A stretch of 64,000 nucleotides of DNA. Origin: Enterobacter asburiae. Its GTDB lineage: Bacteria; Pseudomonadota; Gammaproteobacteria; Enterobacterales; Enterobacteriaceae. Location: NCBI RefSeq assembly GCF_008080435.1, contig NZ_VRKN01000006.1, positions 186,001 to 250,000 of the forward strand. Direction: 5' to 3'. Both the position numbers and the translations under genes were made by a program. Shown in pieces: positions 31,082-41,078 of this stretch; positions within the stretch are counted from its first letter, which is position 1; every line of letters begins with the position of its first letter. The notes beneath the pieces were generated by a model. It did no database searches, was not told where the DNA came from, and saw only the letters and a list, made by a program, of their open reading frames with translations.

Positions 31082-33544
31082 TTAAACTCCTAACTTCCAT
31101 GACAGGGTACGCAGCAGATCGGCAAACACACCCGCCGCCGTAACATCGTTCCCTGCGCCATAGCCGCGAAGCACCAGCGGCAATGGCTGATAATAGTGGC
31201 TGTAAAACGCGAGGGCGTTTTCGCCGTTTTTGACTTTGTACAGCGGGTCGTTGCCATCCACTTCGGCAATCTTCACCCGGCACACGCCATCCTCTTCAAT
31301 GTTGCCAACATAGCGCAATACCTTACCTTCATCACGGGCTTTCGCAACGCGCGCGGCAAAAGCGTCGTCAAGCTGCGGCAAACTGGCCATAAAGGCAGCG
31401 ACATCACCGCTGCTGTCAAATTCTGCCGGCAGTACCGGCTCAATCACGATATCGGAAAGCTCAAGCTCGCGGCCCGTTTCACGCGCGAGGATCAGCAGCT
31501 TGCGCGCCACGTCCATACCGGAAAGATCGTCACGCGGATCGGGCTCGGTATAGCCCAGCTCACGCGCGGCACGGGTCGCTTCTGACAGGCTCATCCCTTC
31601 ATCCAGCTTGCCGAAGATAAACGACAGCGAGCCGGAGAGAATGCCGGAGAAACGCTGCAGTTCGTCACCCGCGTTCAGCAGGTTCTGCAGGTTCTCGATA
31701 ACCGGCAGGCCGGCACCCACGTTAGTGTCATACAGGAACTTGCGGCGCGACTTGCTCGCCGCCAGACGCAGCTGGTGATAGTAATCCATCGACGAGGTGT
31801 TGGCCTTTTTGTTCGGCGTCACCACGTGGAAACCTTCGCGCAGGAAGTCCGCGTACTGATCGGCCACCGCCTGGTTCGACGTACAGTCGACAATCACCGG
31901 GTTAAGCAGGTGGTACTCTTTCACCAGACGGATCAGGCGGCCCAGGTTGAACGGTTCTTTCGCCTCGTTCATCTCGGCCTGCCAGTTCTCCAGGTTCAGA
32001 CCGTGAACGTTGGTGAGTAGCGCTCTGGAGTTGGCAATCCCACAGACGCGCAGATCGATATGTTTCTTCTTCAGCCACTCCTGCTGACGCTTCACCTGCT
32101 CCAGCAGCGCGCCGCCCACGCCGCCCACGCCAATCAGGAACAGCTCGATGACCTGATCGGTGTTGAACAGCATCTGGTGAACCACGCGTACGCCGGTGGT
32201 GGCGTCATCGTTGTCCACGACAACAGAAATTGAACGCTCAGACGAGCCCTGGGCAATCGCCACGATATTGATATTGGCGCGCGCCAGCGCGGCAAAGAAC
32301 TTGGCGGAGATACCGCGCAGCGTGCGCATACCATCGCCTACCACAGAGATAATCGCCAGACGCTCCTGAATAGCGAGCGGCTCCAGCAGCTCTTCTTTCA
32401 GCTCCAGGTAGAACTCTTCCTCCAGCGCGCGGCGGGCGCGCAGGCAGTCAGCCTGCGGCACGCAGAAGCTGATGCTGTATTCGGAAGAGGACTGGGTAAT
32501 CAGCACCACCGAGATACCGTTGCGGGACATGGCTGCAAAGACGCGAGCCGCCATGCCGACCATCCCTTTCATCCCCGGGCCGGAGACGCTGAACATCGCC
32601 ATGTTGTTCAGATTGGAGATGCCTTTCACCGGCAGACCATCCTCATCGGTACTCGCGCCAATCAGCGTACCTGGCGCCTGCGGGTTACCGGTGTTTTTAA
32701 TCAGGCAAGGGATCTGGAACTGGGCAATCGGGGAGATGGTACGCGGGTGAAGCACTTTGGCGCCGAAGTAGGAAAGCTCCATCGCTTCCTGGTACGACAT
32801 CGACTTCAGCAGTCTGGCATCGGGTACCTGGCGCGGGTCGCAGGTATAGACGCCGTCGACGTCAGTCCAGATCTCACAACAGTCCGCGCGTAAACAGGCG
32901 GCCAGCACGGCGGCGGAGTAGTCGGAGCCGTTACGGCCCAGCACTACCAGCTCGCCCTTCTCGTTACCGGCGGTGAAGCCTGCCATCAGGATCATATGGT
33001 CAGCAGGAATTTTGCTTGCGGCAATACGGCGGGTTGATTCGGCAATATCAACGGTGGATTCGAGGTAGTGGCCCACCGCCAGCAGTTTTTCAACCGGATC
33101 GATCACGGTCACGCTATGACCGCGCGCTTCCAGCACGCCGGCCATGATGGCGATAGAGAGTTTTTCGCCCCGGCAGATCAGCGCCGCGTTGATGCTGTCC
33201 GGGCACTGGCCGAGGAGGCTGATGCCGTGCAGGACGTGTTTGATTTGCGCGAATTCCTGCTCAACGAAGGACTTCAGCTGAGCGTGCGGGAAGCCAGGCA
33301 ACGCCTCTGCCAGCCCTTGCAGTAAGTCAGCAAAGATACGCTCTGCGTCGCTGATGTTCGGGAGTGCATCCTGACCACCGATGGTTTTTTCAATCATCGC
33401 CACCAGATGGTTCGTGATTTTTGCCGGGGCAGAGAGCACGGTTGCAACCTGCCCCTGCCTGGCGTTGCTTTCCAGGATATCGGCAACACGCAGAAAACGT
33501 TCTGCATTTGCCACTGATGTACCGCCGAACTTCAACACTCGCAT
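31082..33544 (-). CDS. thrA: Bifunctional aspartokinase I/homoserine dehydrogenase I
   Basis: Catalyses the first and third steps from aspartate to homoserine and is inhibited by threonine. It has 820 residues, as in E. coli. The N-terminal kinase starts [17 protein letters not shown]. The central ACT region includes [10 protein letters not shown]. The C-terminal dehydrogenase has [12 protein letters not shown] and the substrate segment [15 protein letters not shown]. It is preceded by the thrL leader and attenuator. Confidence 0.98.
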   Translation of the reverse strand: MRVLKFGGTSVANAERFLRVADILESNARQGQVATVLSAPAKITNHLVAMIEKTIGGQDALPNISDAERIFADLLQGLAEALPGFPHAQLKSFVEQEFAQIKHVLHGISLLGQCPDSINAALICRGEKLSIAIMAGVLEARGHSVTVIDPVEKLLAVGHYLESTVDIAESTRRIAASKIPADHMILMAGFTAGNEKGELVVLGRNGSDYSAAVLAACLRADCCEIWTDVDGVYTCDPRQVPDARLLKSMSYQEAMELSYFGAKVLHPRTISPIAQFQIPCLIKNTGNPQAPGTLIGASTDEDGLPVKGISNLNNMAMFSVSGPGMKGMVGMAARVFAAMSRNGISVVLITQSSSEYSISFCVPQADCLRARRALEEEFYLELKEELLEPLAIQERLAIISVVGDGMRTLRGISAKFFAALARANINIVAIAQGSSERSISVVVDNDDATTGVRVVHQMLFNTDQVIELFLIGVGGVGGALLEQVKRQQEWLKKKHIDLRVCGIANSRALLTNVHGLNLENWQAEMNEAKEPFNLGRLIRLVKEYHLLNPVIVDCTSNQAVADQYADFLREGFHVVTPNKKANTSSMDYYHQLRLAASKSRRKFLYDTNVGAGLPVIENLQNLLNAGDELQRFSGILSGSLSFIFGKLDEGMSLSEATRAARELGYTEPDPRDDLSGMDVARKLLILARETGRELELSDIVIEPVLPAEFDSSGDVAAFMASLPQLDDAFAARVAKARDEGKVLRYVGNIEEDGVCRVKIAEVDGNDPLYKVKNGENALAFYSHYYQPLPLVLRGYGAGNDVTAAGVFADLLRTLSWKLGV

Positions 33545-33569
33545 GGTTCTACCTCGTTTCCTTTAGCCG

Positions 33570-33608
33570 AAAAAAAAGCCCGCACTGTCTAGGTGCGGGC
33601 TTTTTTTT
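33570..33608 (-). terminator. thr operon attenuator (terminator)
   Basis: GCCCGCAC pairs with GTGCGGGC across a 7-base loop, with runs of A before and T after the stem on the minus strand. It lies between thrL and thrA. It is read through when ribosomes stall on thrL for lack of threonyl- or isoleucyl-tRNA. Confidence 0.93.
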
Positions 33609-33624
33609 GTTTTTCCTGTACGCG

Positions 33625-33693
33625 TCAGCCCGCATCGTTACCTGTGGTAATGATGATGGTTGTAGTAATGGTGGTGATGCTGATGCGTTTCAT
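33625..33693 (-). CDS. thrL: thr operon leader peptide ThrL
   Basis: A 22-residue leader peptide beginning MKRISITTITTTIIITTG. It contains 7 threonine and 6 isoleucine codons, the control codons of thr attenuation. It lies 49 bp before thrA counting through the terminator hairpin, and about 51 bp after the promoter -10 region. E. coli ThrL is 21 residues with 8 Thr and 4 Ile, so the Ile share is higher here. Confidence 0.95.
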   Translation of the reverse strand: MKRISITTITTTIIITTGNDAG

Positions 33694-33743
33694 GGATGTT
33701 GTGTACTCTGTCATTATTATCTGTCTGTGCTGTATTCTTTTAG

Positions 33744-33771
33744 GGTTAAAGGATCGGGCACCTTAAGTCAA
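33744..33771 (-). promoter_or_regulatory. thrLABC promoter
   Basis: On the minus strand TTGACT is followed after 16 bp by TTAACC. This aligns with the E. coli thr promoter and lies directly upstream of the conserved CACAGACAGATAA leader sequence before thrL. Confidence 0.75.
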
Positions 33772-33904
33772 CGAATTTTTAATTTGATCACAATTCGGGA
33801 GACTCTCACGTCCCGCTGCTTGCAGATTTATTTTCATCCGATTCGCCCAGGTGCAACCCTTCCGGACAGACTTATTCGCCATAGTAAAAACTTATGGCAG
33901 TATT

Positions 33905-34591
33905 TTACTCGGCCAATTTTTTTTCAATATCGTGCAGCAAACGGTGCAGCATTGCGGTGTCCCGCTGTTCAAGTCGCCCAAGACGCTGCTGCAGCCAGTC
34001 AGCCATTTTTTGATCGTCCGCCACTCCCAGCTGAGATAACAGTTGCTCAACGCGCGCCCGCAGCGCAGCCAGCTGATTTTCATTCGCCCGTTCTGCCTGA
34101 GGTTGGGGGATTTGTATTAGGGAGGCTAATTGATAGCAGTAGACCATGACCGCCTGGCCTAAATTCAGAGAGGGGTAATCGGCTACCATCGGCGCACCGG
34201 TGAGAACGTCAGCCAGTTCCAGCTCTTCGTTGGTTAACCCGGAATCCTCGCGACCAAACACCAGCGCGGCCTTCTCCAGCCACTGGCTTTTCTCTTCCAG
34301 CATGGGCACCAGTTCAGCAGGGGTGGCGTAGTAATGGAACTTCGCCCGGCTGCGCGCAGTGGTCGCAACGGTAAACGAAATGTCGTGCAGCGCATCTGCA
34401 AGCGTCGCGTAAGTGGTTATATTATCGAGAATATCGCCCGAACCATGTGCCACCCAACGTGCCGCAGGCTCCAGGTGAGCCGTGCTGTCCACGATACGTA
34501 AATCGGTAAAACCCATGGTCTTCATGGCACGCGCGGCAGCGCCTATATTTTCTGCTCTGGCTGGGGCAACCAGTACAATCGACAGATGCAT
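33905..34591 (-). CDS. yjtD: SpoU-family tRNA/rRNA methyltransferase YjtD (LasT)
   Basis: A 228-residue TrmH/SpoU (SPOUT) 2'-O-methyltransferase. Motifs are SIVLVAPARAENIGAAARAMKTMG (N-terminal), LVFGREDSGLTNEEL and YPSLNLGQAVMVY (the knotted SAM site). It is in the conserved place between thrL and arcA. The exact RNA target of YjtD is not established from sequence. Confidence 0.94.
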   Translation of the reverse strand: MHLSIVLVAPARAENIGAAARAMKTMGFTDLRIVDSTAHLEPAARWVAHGSGDILDNITTYATLADALHDISFTVATTARSRAKFHYYATPAELVPMLEEKSQWLEKAALVFGREDSGLTNEELELADVLTGAPMVADYPSLNLGQAVMVYCYQLASLIQIPQPQAERANENQLAALRARVEQLLSQLGVADDQKMADWLQQRLGRLEQRDTAMLHRLLHDIEKKLAE

Positions 34592-34990
34592 TTATGCTCT
34601 CTTTTTAATCAGTTAGCGGGTAAAAATGTGATGCGCTTCAACATATTACGCAGCGCGAATTTACAAAATTGCAACACAAATCACCGAAATAGCGTTTCAT
34701 AACAAATTAAAAACGCTAAACTATTCCTTGTCTGAACAATCAGTTAGAATGTTAACAGAACACTATTATCCCTATGTTTTATAATGATAATGGCGATGTG
34801 AATACCCTATTCTGATTGGATTCACTTCGTTTATAAATCAATGTCCGCAACTAGTTGGTTTATTGAAAAATTGTGACAAAGGCTAGCATTCGGCTACGAT
34901 GATTTCATCAAACTGTTAACGTGCTACAATTGAACTTGATATATGTCAACGAAGCGTAGTTTTATTGGGTGTCTGGTGTCACTTAGCCTG
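34592..34990. promoter_or_regulatory. AT-rich yjtD-yjjY/arcA intergenic region
   Basis: A 399-bp gene-free, AT-rich stretch carrying upstream regulatory DNA of yjtD (leftward) and arcA (rightward), including the FNR box at 34936-34949. In E. coli arcA has several promoters spread over this distance. No RNA gene was recognised. Confidence 0.65.
34936..34949. promoter_or_regulatory. FNR box of the arcA promoter region
   Basis: TTGATATATGTCAA matches the FNR consensus TTGAT-N4-ATCAA with one change. It is in the region where FNR activates arcA anaerobically in E. coli. It implies an arcA transcript starting near 34985-34995, giving a leader of more than 200 nt that crosses the antisense gene yjjY. 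Confidence 0.7.
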
Positions 34991-35131
34991 TTATGTTGCT
35001 GTTAAAATGGTTAGGATGACAGCCGTTTTTGACACTGTCGGGTCCAAAGGGAAAGTACCCAAGACCAAGCTAATGATGTTGTTGACGTTGATGGAAAGTG
35101 CATCAAGAACGCAATTACGTACTTTAGTCAC
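34991..35131 (-). CDS. yjjY: Small protein YjjY
   Basis: A 46-residue reading frame with a GTG start, beginning MTKVRNCVLDALSIN and ending ILTILTAT. It matches E. coli YjjY nearly residue for residue, differing at about two positions, despite many neutral DNA changes elsewhere in the window. It lies antisense to the long arcA leader. Function unknown. The strong conservation could reflect the protein or RNA/DNA signals for arcA on the other strand. Confidence 0.75.
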   Translation of the reverse strand: MTKVRNCVLDALSINVNNIISLVLGTFPLDPTVSKTAVILTILTAT

Positions 35132-35226
35132 GTTAAGCCGATCATGTTAATTTGCGACATGCATCAGGCAGGTCAGGGACTTTTGTACTTCCTGTTTCGA
35201 TTTAGTTGGCAATTTAGGTAGCAAAC

Positions 35227-35943
35227 ATGCAGACCCCGCACATTCTTATCGTTGAAGACGAGTTGGTAACACGCAACACGTTAAAGAGCATTTTCGAAGC
35301 AGAAGGCTACGATGTCTTTGAAGCGACCGATGGCGCAGAGATGCATCAGATCCTTTCTGAAAATGATATCAACCTGGTGATCATGGATATTAACCTGCCG
35401 GGCAAAAACGGTCTTCTTCTGGCGCGCGAACTGCGCGAGCAGGCGAACGTCGCGTTAATGTTCCTGACGGGCCGTGATAACGAAGTTGATAAAATTCTTG
35501 GCCTGGAAATCGGTGCGGATGACTACATCACCAAGCCGTTCAATCCTCGCGAGTTAACCATTCGTGCACGCAACCTGCTGTCCCGCACCATGAACCTGGG
35601 TACGGTCAGCGAAGAGCGTCGTAGCGTAGATAGCTACAAATTCAACGGCTGGGAACTTGATATCAATAGCCGTTCGCTGATTAGCCCGAACGGTGAGCAG
35701 TATAAACTGCCGCGCAGTGAATTCCGCGCGATGCTGCACTTCTGCGAAAATCCGGGCAAAATTCAGTCCCGTGCAGAGCTGCTGAAGAAAATGACCGGCC
35801 GTGAGCTGAAACCACACGACCGTACCGTAGACGTCACCATCCGTCGTATTCGTAAGCATTTCGAATCTACGCCAGATACGCCGGAAATCATCGCCACGAT
35901 CCACGGCGAAGGGTACCGTTTCTGCGGTGACCTGCAGGAGTAA
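35227..35943 (+). CDS. arcA: Response regulator ArcA
   Basis: OmpR-family response regulator of the ArcAB system controlling respiratory metabolism under low oxygen. It has 238 residues. The receiver domain has the phospho-acceptor Asp54 in [13 protein letters not shown] and Lys104-type TKPFNPREL. The winged-helix DNA-binding domain ends in [16 protein letters not shown] long leader with an FNR box precedes it. Confidence 0.99.
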   Translation: MQTPHILIVEDELVTRNTLKSIFEAEGYDVFEATDGAEMHQILSENDINLVIMDINLPGKNGLLLARELREQANVALMFLTGRDNEVDKILGLEIGADDYITKPFNPRELTIRARNLLSRTMNLGTVSEERRSVDSYKFNGWELDINSRSLISPNGEQYKLPRSEFRAMLHFCENPGKIQSRAELLKKMTGRELKPHDRTVDVTIRRIRKHFESTPDTPEIIATIHGEGYRFCGDLQE

Positions 35944-35961
35944 TCCCGCAGTTAACGCATT

Positions 35962-35991
35962 AAAAAACGGCGCATTTGCGCCGTTTTTTTT
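35962..35991 (+). terminator. arcA intrinsic terminator
   Basis: AAAAAACGGCGC-ATTT-GCGCCGTTTTTT followed by further T. Its end touches the creD stop, so it can act on both converging genes. Confidence 0.92.
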
Positions 35992-37342
35992 ATTTCCAGA
36001 TCCGCATCGTATCGTTATCGGGCTCTGCGGGCGGTTCAGGTCGCTTCGGCTGAGAGAGCGAGTACCAGTCGAAATGCCGGGTCAGGTACATCACGGCGAA
36101 CAACGCCAGCGCGAGAACCGCTGACCCCAACAGCAGCGCACTGTCCTCCGAGCGCAGCAGGAACCACATCACGACATCCAGCCCGAGTAGTGCCAGCACG
36201 AACAGCCCGCTGCGTTTCCAGCTTTTCAGCACGGCCTGCAGGTACATTCCGTTCATCGCTGCGCCAACCAGACTTGCAACAATCCAGGCTGGCGTAAACC
36301 CGACGTGTTCAGACAGTGCCAGCAGCACCAGATAGAACAGGACCAGCGACAGCCCTACCAGCAGATACTGCATCGGGTGAAGGCGTAATCCGGTTAAGGT
36401 TTCAAAGACAAAGAAGGCCATAAACGTCAGCGCAATCAGCAAAATGGCGTACTTGATCGCACGGTCAGTCAGCTGATACTGATCGGCGGGCGTCGCTACC
36501 GTGACGCTAAAGGCCGGGAGCGCCTCCCACTCCGGCGACTCCTTGTCGTAGAACCAGCTCTCAAGGTTATTTGCAAACCAGCTGCTCTGCCAGTTCGCCT
36601 GGAAACCAGACTCGCCTATCTGATGCTTAACGGGGAGATAATCGCCCATAAAACCCGGATGCGGCCAATTGCTGTTGAGCGTCATTTCGCTATTACGCCC
36701 TACCGGTACCACCGCAAAACTGCCGGTTCCCGCAAGACTGAGGGACATCTCAAGCGCAAACGTTTTGGCTTCCAGCGCTTTGTCGGTCAGCGGGATGTGG
36801 ATCCCTGCAAGCGCCCCGTAGACACCTGAACCGGGTTCCACGCTTAGCGTCTCACCATTGATTTTAGAGATACTGACCGTGCCAATACCCCGCGCGTCGC
36901 CAACGCCCGTCACGATAAACGGCTGCCCTGTCGCGATCGTTTCCCCTTTCAACTGCTTCAGCGCTTCGGTATTAAACTGCGCTTTTATCTTCAGGTCAGT
37001 GTTCCAGATTTGCCCGTCATAGATGCCAATATTTCGGGACTCCACGCGCTGGTTCCCTTCCACAACCAGAGAGTCCGGCAGAATGAAATGCATATAGCTT
37101 TTCTTGTATTCGACCTTCTTATCGTCCTCTATCTTGTAAAAGATCTCCGTCACCGGAATGGCAATCAGCGGGCCGACCAGTTTTTGCGGTCCGCTGGTGC
37201 TCTGGCGAAGCGTATTTTCGACATCGTTACGATAGCTTTCACGCTCTGAAATGAGGTTACTGACCATAAACAGCGGGACTAACAGCAGCAGGATGCACCC
37301 CAGCAGGGTGCTAATTTTCCAGAACAGGGGGGATTTCATCAT
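35990..37342 (-). CDS. creD: Inner membrane protein CreD
   Basis: A 450-residue CreD/Cet family protein. It has an N-terminal membrane anchor, a large periplasmic region and about five membrane segments near the C-terminus (AILLIALTFMAFFVFETLTG and following). It is strongly induced by CreBC. In E. coli its overproduction gives colicin E2 tolerance, and in other genera it is linked to beta-lactam responses. A cre tag sits upstream, inside the end of creC. Confidence 0.95.
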   Translation of the reverse strand: MMKSPLFWKISTLLGCILLLLVPLFMVSNLISERESYRNDVENTLRQSTSGPQKLVGPLIAIPVTEIFYKIEDDKKVEYKKSYMHFILPDSLVVEGNQRVESRNIGIYDGQIWNTDLKIKAQFNTEALKQLKGETIATGQPFIVTGVGDARGIGTVSISKINGETLSVEPGSGVYGALAGIHIPLTDKALEAKTFALEMSLSLAGTGSFAVVPVGRNSEMTLNSNWPHPGFMGDYLPVKHQIGESGFQANWQSSWFANNLESWFYDKESPEWEALPAFSVTVATPADQYQLTDRAIKYAILLIALTFMAFFVFETLTGLRLHPMQYLLVGLSLVLFYLVLLALSEHVGFTPAWIVASLVGAAMNGMYLQAVLKSWKRSGLFVLALLGLDVVMWFLLRSEDSALLLGSAVLALALFAVMYLTRHFDWYSLSQPKRPEPPAEPDNDTMRIWK

Positions 37343-37398
37343 TACGTCTCCTTTGTGATGAGGAGAGCGTAACCAGGCTGTGTGGGGTCAGTTTGAAG

Positions 37399-38823
37399 TT
37401 ATGTGAAGGGACGGTGAAGTGTCAGCGTGGCCATCACGCCCCCTTCCTCACGATTGTGTAAATCGATCTCTCCCTGATGCAGACGCGCCACCTCCTGAAC
37501 AAAAGCCAGCCCGAGTCCGCTGCTCTTCAACCCGTTCTCGCGCGGCAGGGAATAAAAGCGCTCAAAAATACGCGCCAGCGCGTAATCCGGGATCCCGCTT
37601 CCGCTGTCGGTGACGATAAGCTGTATCTGCCCGTGCTCTTCCCGGGCCGCCAGTTCAATGGCGCCGCCCTGCGGCGTAAAATCGATAGCGTTATCCAGCA
37701 AATTGCCAAGCGCCTGTTCGAGCAGGTCGGGATCGCCTTCAACATGAAGCGAAACGGGCTGGAGGGTCAGCACAATCTCTTTTGCCGCCAACAGCGCCGA
37801 GCGCGCATCGGCAAGCCGCGTAAACAGCAAGTCGACACGGACAATCTCAGGCGTAATCTCGACCCGATTTTCAAGCCGCGCCTGGGTGAGCAGTTTTTCA
37901 ACCAGCGACTGCATGCGCGCATTTTGTACCAGAATATTATCGATAAACCGCGCGGCCACCTGCGGCGGCGGCTGCTCGGAGAGAATTTCCGCCGCACCGC
38001 GAATCGCCGCGATCGGGCTTTTCAGCTCGTGGGTCAGCGCATGGACATAGTGTTCAATGTAGTTTTTCCCTTCCAGGCGGATGCGCATATTTTCCAGCGC
38101 CTGTGCCAGCTTGTGCAGTTCGCTACTGCCAGGATTAGGCAGCGGGAGAGGCGTATCAGTGGTCACCGAGTCGGCATAGCGCGATAACGTACCGATAGAT
38201 CGATTGATCCACCACGCCACAACAAGGCCAATCAGCAGGGCAATGCCGAGCAGCGCCCCACCCGCCCAGAGGATCCGCCGCTCGCTGCGATGGATAACCG
38301 GTGCCATCGCGCTGTTAGGTTTCCCCACCGACAGCACGCCTATAATCTTACCCTGATCCACAACCGGCGCGGCCACATACATCACCGTGCTCTCCGGATC
38401 GTCGGGGTTACTCTGGGTGCTACGCGCACCGTATTCGCCGCGAAGCGTCAGCCAGACATCGTTCCAGCGCGAGTAATCTTGACCCACGGCCAGACCCGCG
38501 GAATCAAACACGACGCGGCCCTGCGCATCGGTCATGTAGACGTGATACTCGTTACGCACTTTGTGAATCCCGCCGATATTGGCGCGGAAAGGGCGCTGAT
38601 GAAGCTGAGAAAAGGCCTGCGCCAGTTTACCCTGCTGCGCGTTGCCCGAGAGGAGATCCTCACGCCCAACTTCGGCCAGTAAGGTCGCGGTATCGATCAA
38701 CGTGCCCTCGGTTGCCCTGCGCACGCCGGGCTTTACTTCCTGAACAAAGATCGACAGCACAAACCACGCGGCGATGGCCACGATCAGGAAGTATCCCAGC
38801 AATAACCGCATCCCAATGCGCAT
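37399..38823 (-). CDS. creC: Sensor histidine kinase CreC
   Basis: A 474-residue membrane sensor kinase, the partner of CreB. Membrane segments are at residues 1-30 and about 186-206, enclosing a periplasmic sensor. A HAMP-like linker follows. The phospho-acceptor His is in HALTHELKSPIAAIRG, and the ATPase N-box is in LLDNAIDFTPQGG. The start at 38823 (MRIGMRLLLGYF) overlaps the creB stop by one base, as in E. coli. Confidence 0.97.
   Translation of the reverse strand: MRIGMRLLLGYFLIVAIAAWFVLSIFVQEVKPGVRRATEGTLIDTATLLAEVGREDLLSGNAQQGKLAQAFSQLHQRPFRANIGGIHKVRNEYHVYMTDAQGRVVFDSAGLAVGQDYSRWNDVWLTLRGEYGARSTQSNPDDPESTVMYVAAPVVDQGKIIGVLSVGKPNSAMAPVIHRSERRILWAGGALLGIALLIGLVVAWWINRSIGTLSRYADSVTTDTPLPLPNPGSSELHKLAQALENMRIRLEGKNYIEHYVHALTHELKSPIAAIRGAAEILSEQPPPQVAARFIDNILVQNARMQSLVEKLLTQARLENRVEITPEIVRVDLLFTRLADARSALLAAKEIVLTLQPVSLHVEGDPDLLEQALGNLLDNAIDFTPQGGAIELAAREEHGQIQLIVTDSGSGIPDYALARIFERFYSLPRENGLKSSGLGLAFVQEVARLHQGEIDLHNREEGGVMATLTLHRPFT
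37403..37418 (-). promoter_or_regulatory. cre tag (CreB site) upstream of creD
   Basis: On the minus strand TTCAC-CGTCCC-TTCAC is a perfect CreB recognition tag (TTCAC-N6-TTCAC). It lies inside the last codons of creC (HRPFT), 61 bp before creD, and should drive CreB-dependent creD expression separately from creABC. Confidence 0.85.
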
Positions 38824-39512
38824 CAGTAAAGGCCCAGACTGTAGCCCATACCGCGATGGGTGCTGATGGGTGATAGTTCCTCGTTCACCGCCCGCAGCTT
38901 GGCGCGCAGGGTTTTGATGTGGGTGTCCACGGTACGGTCGAAACTGTCGCCGTCTTCCCCCCACACCTTGTCCATGAGCTGCTGACGAGAAAAGACCCGA
39001 CCGGGAGCCTGTAACAAGGTTTTGAGCAGCAAGAATTCGTAGCGGGTTAGGGGCAATGCTTCACCGCACCAGCTGATTCGCGCGGCAGGCTCGTTCAGTT
39101 CAAACTGTCCGATACGAACAATCTCTGTTGGCGCGGCGGATTTTTGCATCCGTCGTAAAATTGTTCTTACCCGGGCGCACACTTCTCGCGGAGAGAAGGG
39201 CTTGGCGACATAGTCGTCAGCGCCCATTTCCAGGCCAAGCAGCTTGTCTACCTCATCACTGCGCGCCGTCAGAAACAGCACAGGCAGTGAGGGATGCTGC
39301 GCCAGCAGCTGGCGGCAAAGCTCAAATCCACTGATGTCCGGCAGCCCGACGTCCAGAATGGCGAGCGCCGGAACCTGCCGCCGCGCCTCCTCCAGCACGG
39401 GTAAACCGCGTTCAAACGCCTTTACCGCGAATCCTTCCTGCTGAAGCATGTAGATCAGCGTATCGGCGATACTGGTTTCGTCTTCAACCAGCCAGACCAC
39501 AGGTTGTTGCAT
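38823..39512 (-). CDS. creB: Response regulator CreB
   Basis: OmpR-family response regulator, 229 residues. The receiver phospho-acceptor is in LAILDVGLPDISG (about residue 54). Conserved Lys lies in VAKPFSPREV. The winged-helix domain ends in STHRGMGYSLGLY. It activates genes with cre tags in response to carbon source and, in some species, beta-lactams. It is between creA and creC. Confidence 0.97.
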   Translation of the reverse strand: MQQPVVWLVEDETSIADTLIYMLQQEGFAVKAFERGLPVLEEARRQVPALAILDVGLPDISGFELCRQLLAQHPSLPVLFLTARSDEVDKLLGLEMGADDYVAKPFSPREVCARVRTILRRMQKSAAPTEIVRIGQFELNEPAARISWCGEALPLTRYEFLLLKTLLQAPGRVFSRQQLMDKVWGEDGDSFDRTVDTHIKTLRAKLRAVNEELSPISTHRGMGYSLGLY

Positions 39513-39526
39513 GATTCATCCCTGAA

Positions 39527-39997
39527 TTAATGCCACGGCATAATCGGCACCGCGCTGATCGCGTTTTTCGGTGAGCCTTCCACCACTTTGTCGGAATAGG
39601 CCAGGTAAGCCAGCGTATTGCGTTTCGCATCGTAGAAACGCACAACCTGCAGCTTTTTGAACACCAGCGAAGTCCGTTTCTGGAATACCACGTCGCCCTG
39701 CGCTTTGCCGTTTTTAATTTTATCGCTCAACTCCACCGGCCCCACCTGCTGGCAGGAAATCGCCGCATCGGAGGTATCTTCCGCCAGTCCCAGCCCGCCT
39801 TTGATACCGCCCGTTTTCGCACGGCTGACGTAGCAGGTGACGTTTTTCACGTCCGGATCGTCAAACGCCTCCACCACAATTTTGTGGTCCGGGCCAAACA
39901 TTTTGAACACGGTATCGACGGAGCCAATCTGTTCTGCCTGCGCCGCGCGCCCGACCATCAGCATCAACGCGGTGAAGATCAAAGTCTTGTATTTCAT
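39527..39997 (-). CDS. creA: Exported protein CreA
   Basis: A 156-residue CreA-family protein with an N-terminal signal peptide ([16 protein letters not shown]). Conserved cysteines (VTCYVS and ISCQQV) probably form a disulfide in the periplasm. Its biochemical function is unknown. It is first in creABCD, 14 bp from creB. Confidence 0.95.
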   Translation of the reverse strand: MKYKTLIFTALMLMVGRAAQAEQIGSVDTVFKMFGPDHKIVVEAFDDPDVKNVTCYVSRAKTGGIKGGLGLAEDTSDAAISCQQVGPVELSDKIKNGKAQGDVVFQKRTSLVFKKLQVVRFYDAKRNTLAYLAYSDKVVEGSPKNAISAVPIMPWH

Positions 39998-40208
39998 ATT
40001 GTTACCATTCTTTAAAATTACACTGAGCGATTATTCAACACTTTAGACAAAAATGTAGCAAGATCACAGGATTAGAATATATCTGCCTGTAATGTGCTCT
40101 AAAAAGCATGAATGCGCAAAAAAAACACTGAATGCTAAAACATCAAAAAATGCTATTATCCGCTAACCTGTTATCAGGCACCTGCTGTTTTAAGGATGAG
40201 GATAGTAT

Positions 40209-41078
40209 ATGGATCAGGCTGGAATTATTCGCGACCTGCTCACCTGGCTGGAAGGTCATCTCGACCAGCCTTTGTCACTGGATAATGTGGCGGCTAAAGC
40301 AGGCTATTCCAAGTGGCATCTGCAAAGGATGTTCAAGGATGTCACCGGTCATGCTATCGGGGCCTATATTCGCGCGCGCCGTTTATCGAAATCTGCTGTG
40401 GCCTTGCGCCTGACCGCGCGGCCGATTCTGGATATTGCCCTGCAATATCGTTTCGATTCGCAGCAGACCTTCACCCGCGCCTTTAAAAAACAGTTCTCGT
40501 TGACGCCAGCGCTTTATCGTCGCTCGCCTGACTGGAGCTCGTTTGGTATGCGTCCACCGCTGCGTCTGGGCGAATTCGCGATGCCGAAGTACGACATGAT
40601 TACACTGCCGGAAACCCATCTGATCGGCACGACGCAGAGCTACTCCTGTTCACTGGAGCAGATTTCTGAGTTCCGTCATCAGATGCGCGTCCAGTTCTGG
40701 CGCGACTTCCTGAGCCACGCACCGGCGATCCCACCAATCCTGTATGGTCTCAACGAAACGCACCCAAGCCAGGAAAAAGACGACGAGCAGGAGGTGTTCT
40801 ACACCACCGCGCTGACGCCAGAGATGGCCAATGGGTACATTCAGGGTTCGAAGCCTGTCGTGCTGGAAGGCGGCGAATACGTGATGTTCTCGTATGAAGG
40901 ACTGGGGACGGGCGTTCAGGAGTTCATCCTGACCGTTTACGGGACCTGCATGCCGATGCTGAATCTGAATCGCCGTAAAGGTCAGGACATTGAGCGCTAC
41001 TACCCGGCGAAGGATGCCAAACCGGAAGAAGGCCCAATCAATCTGCGTATGGAATTCTTGATTCCGATACGTCGTTAA
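40209..41078 (+). CDS. rob: AraC-family regulator Rob
   Basis: A 289-residue right-origin-binding protein controlling the mar/sox/rob regulon (efflux, stress resistance). The DNA-binding AraC domain is N-terminal (LSLDNVAAKAGYSKWHLQRMFK and FDSQQTFTRAFKKQF). The C-terminal GyrI-like domain (about 120-289) binds inducers. Its end overlaps the converging gpmB stop by 4 bp. Confidence 0.98.
   Translation: MDQAGIIRDLLTWLEGHLDQPLSLDNVAAKAGYSKWHLQRMFKDVTGHAIGAYIRARRLSKSAVALRLTARPILDIALQYRFDSQQTFTRAFKKQFSLTPALYRRSPDWSSFGMRPPLRLGEFAMPKYDMITLPETHLIGTTQSYSCSLEQISEFRHQMRVQFWRDFLSHAPAIPPILYGLNETHPSQEKDDEQEVFYTTALTPEMANGYIQGSKPVVLEGGEYVMFSYEGLGTGVQEFILTVYGTCMPMLNLNRRKGQDIERYYPAKDAKPEEGPINLRMEFLIPIRR

Noticed and set aside
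34965..35150. Plus-strand 61-codon frame upstream of arcA
   Set aside because: It overlaps yjjY on the opposite strand, and only the yjjY frame matches a known small protein; the plus-strand frame has no ribosome-binding site.
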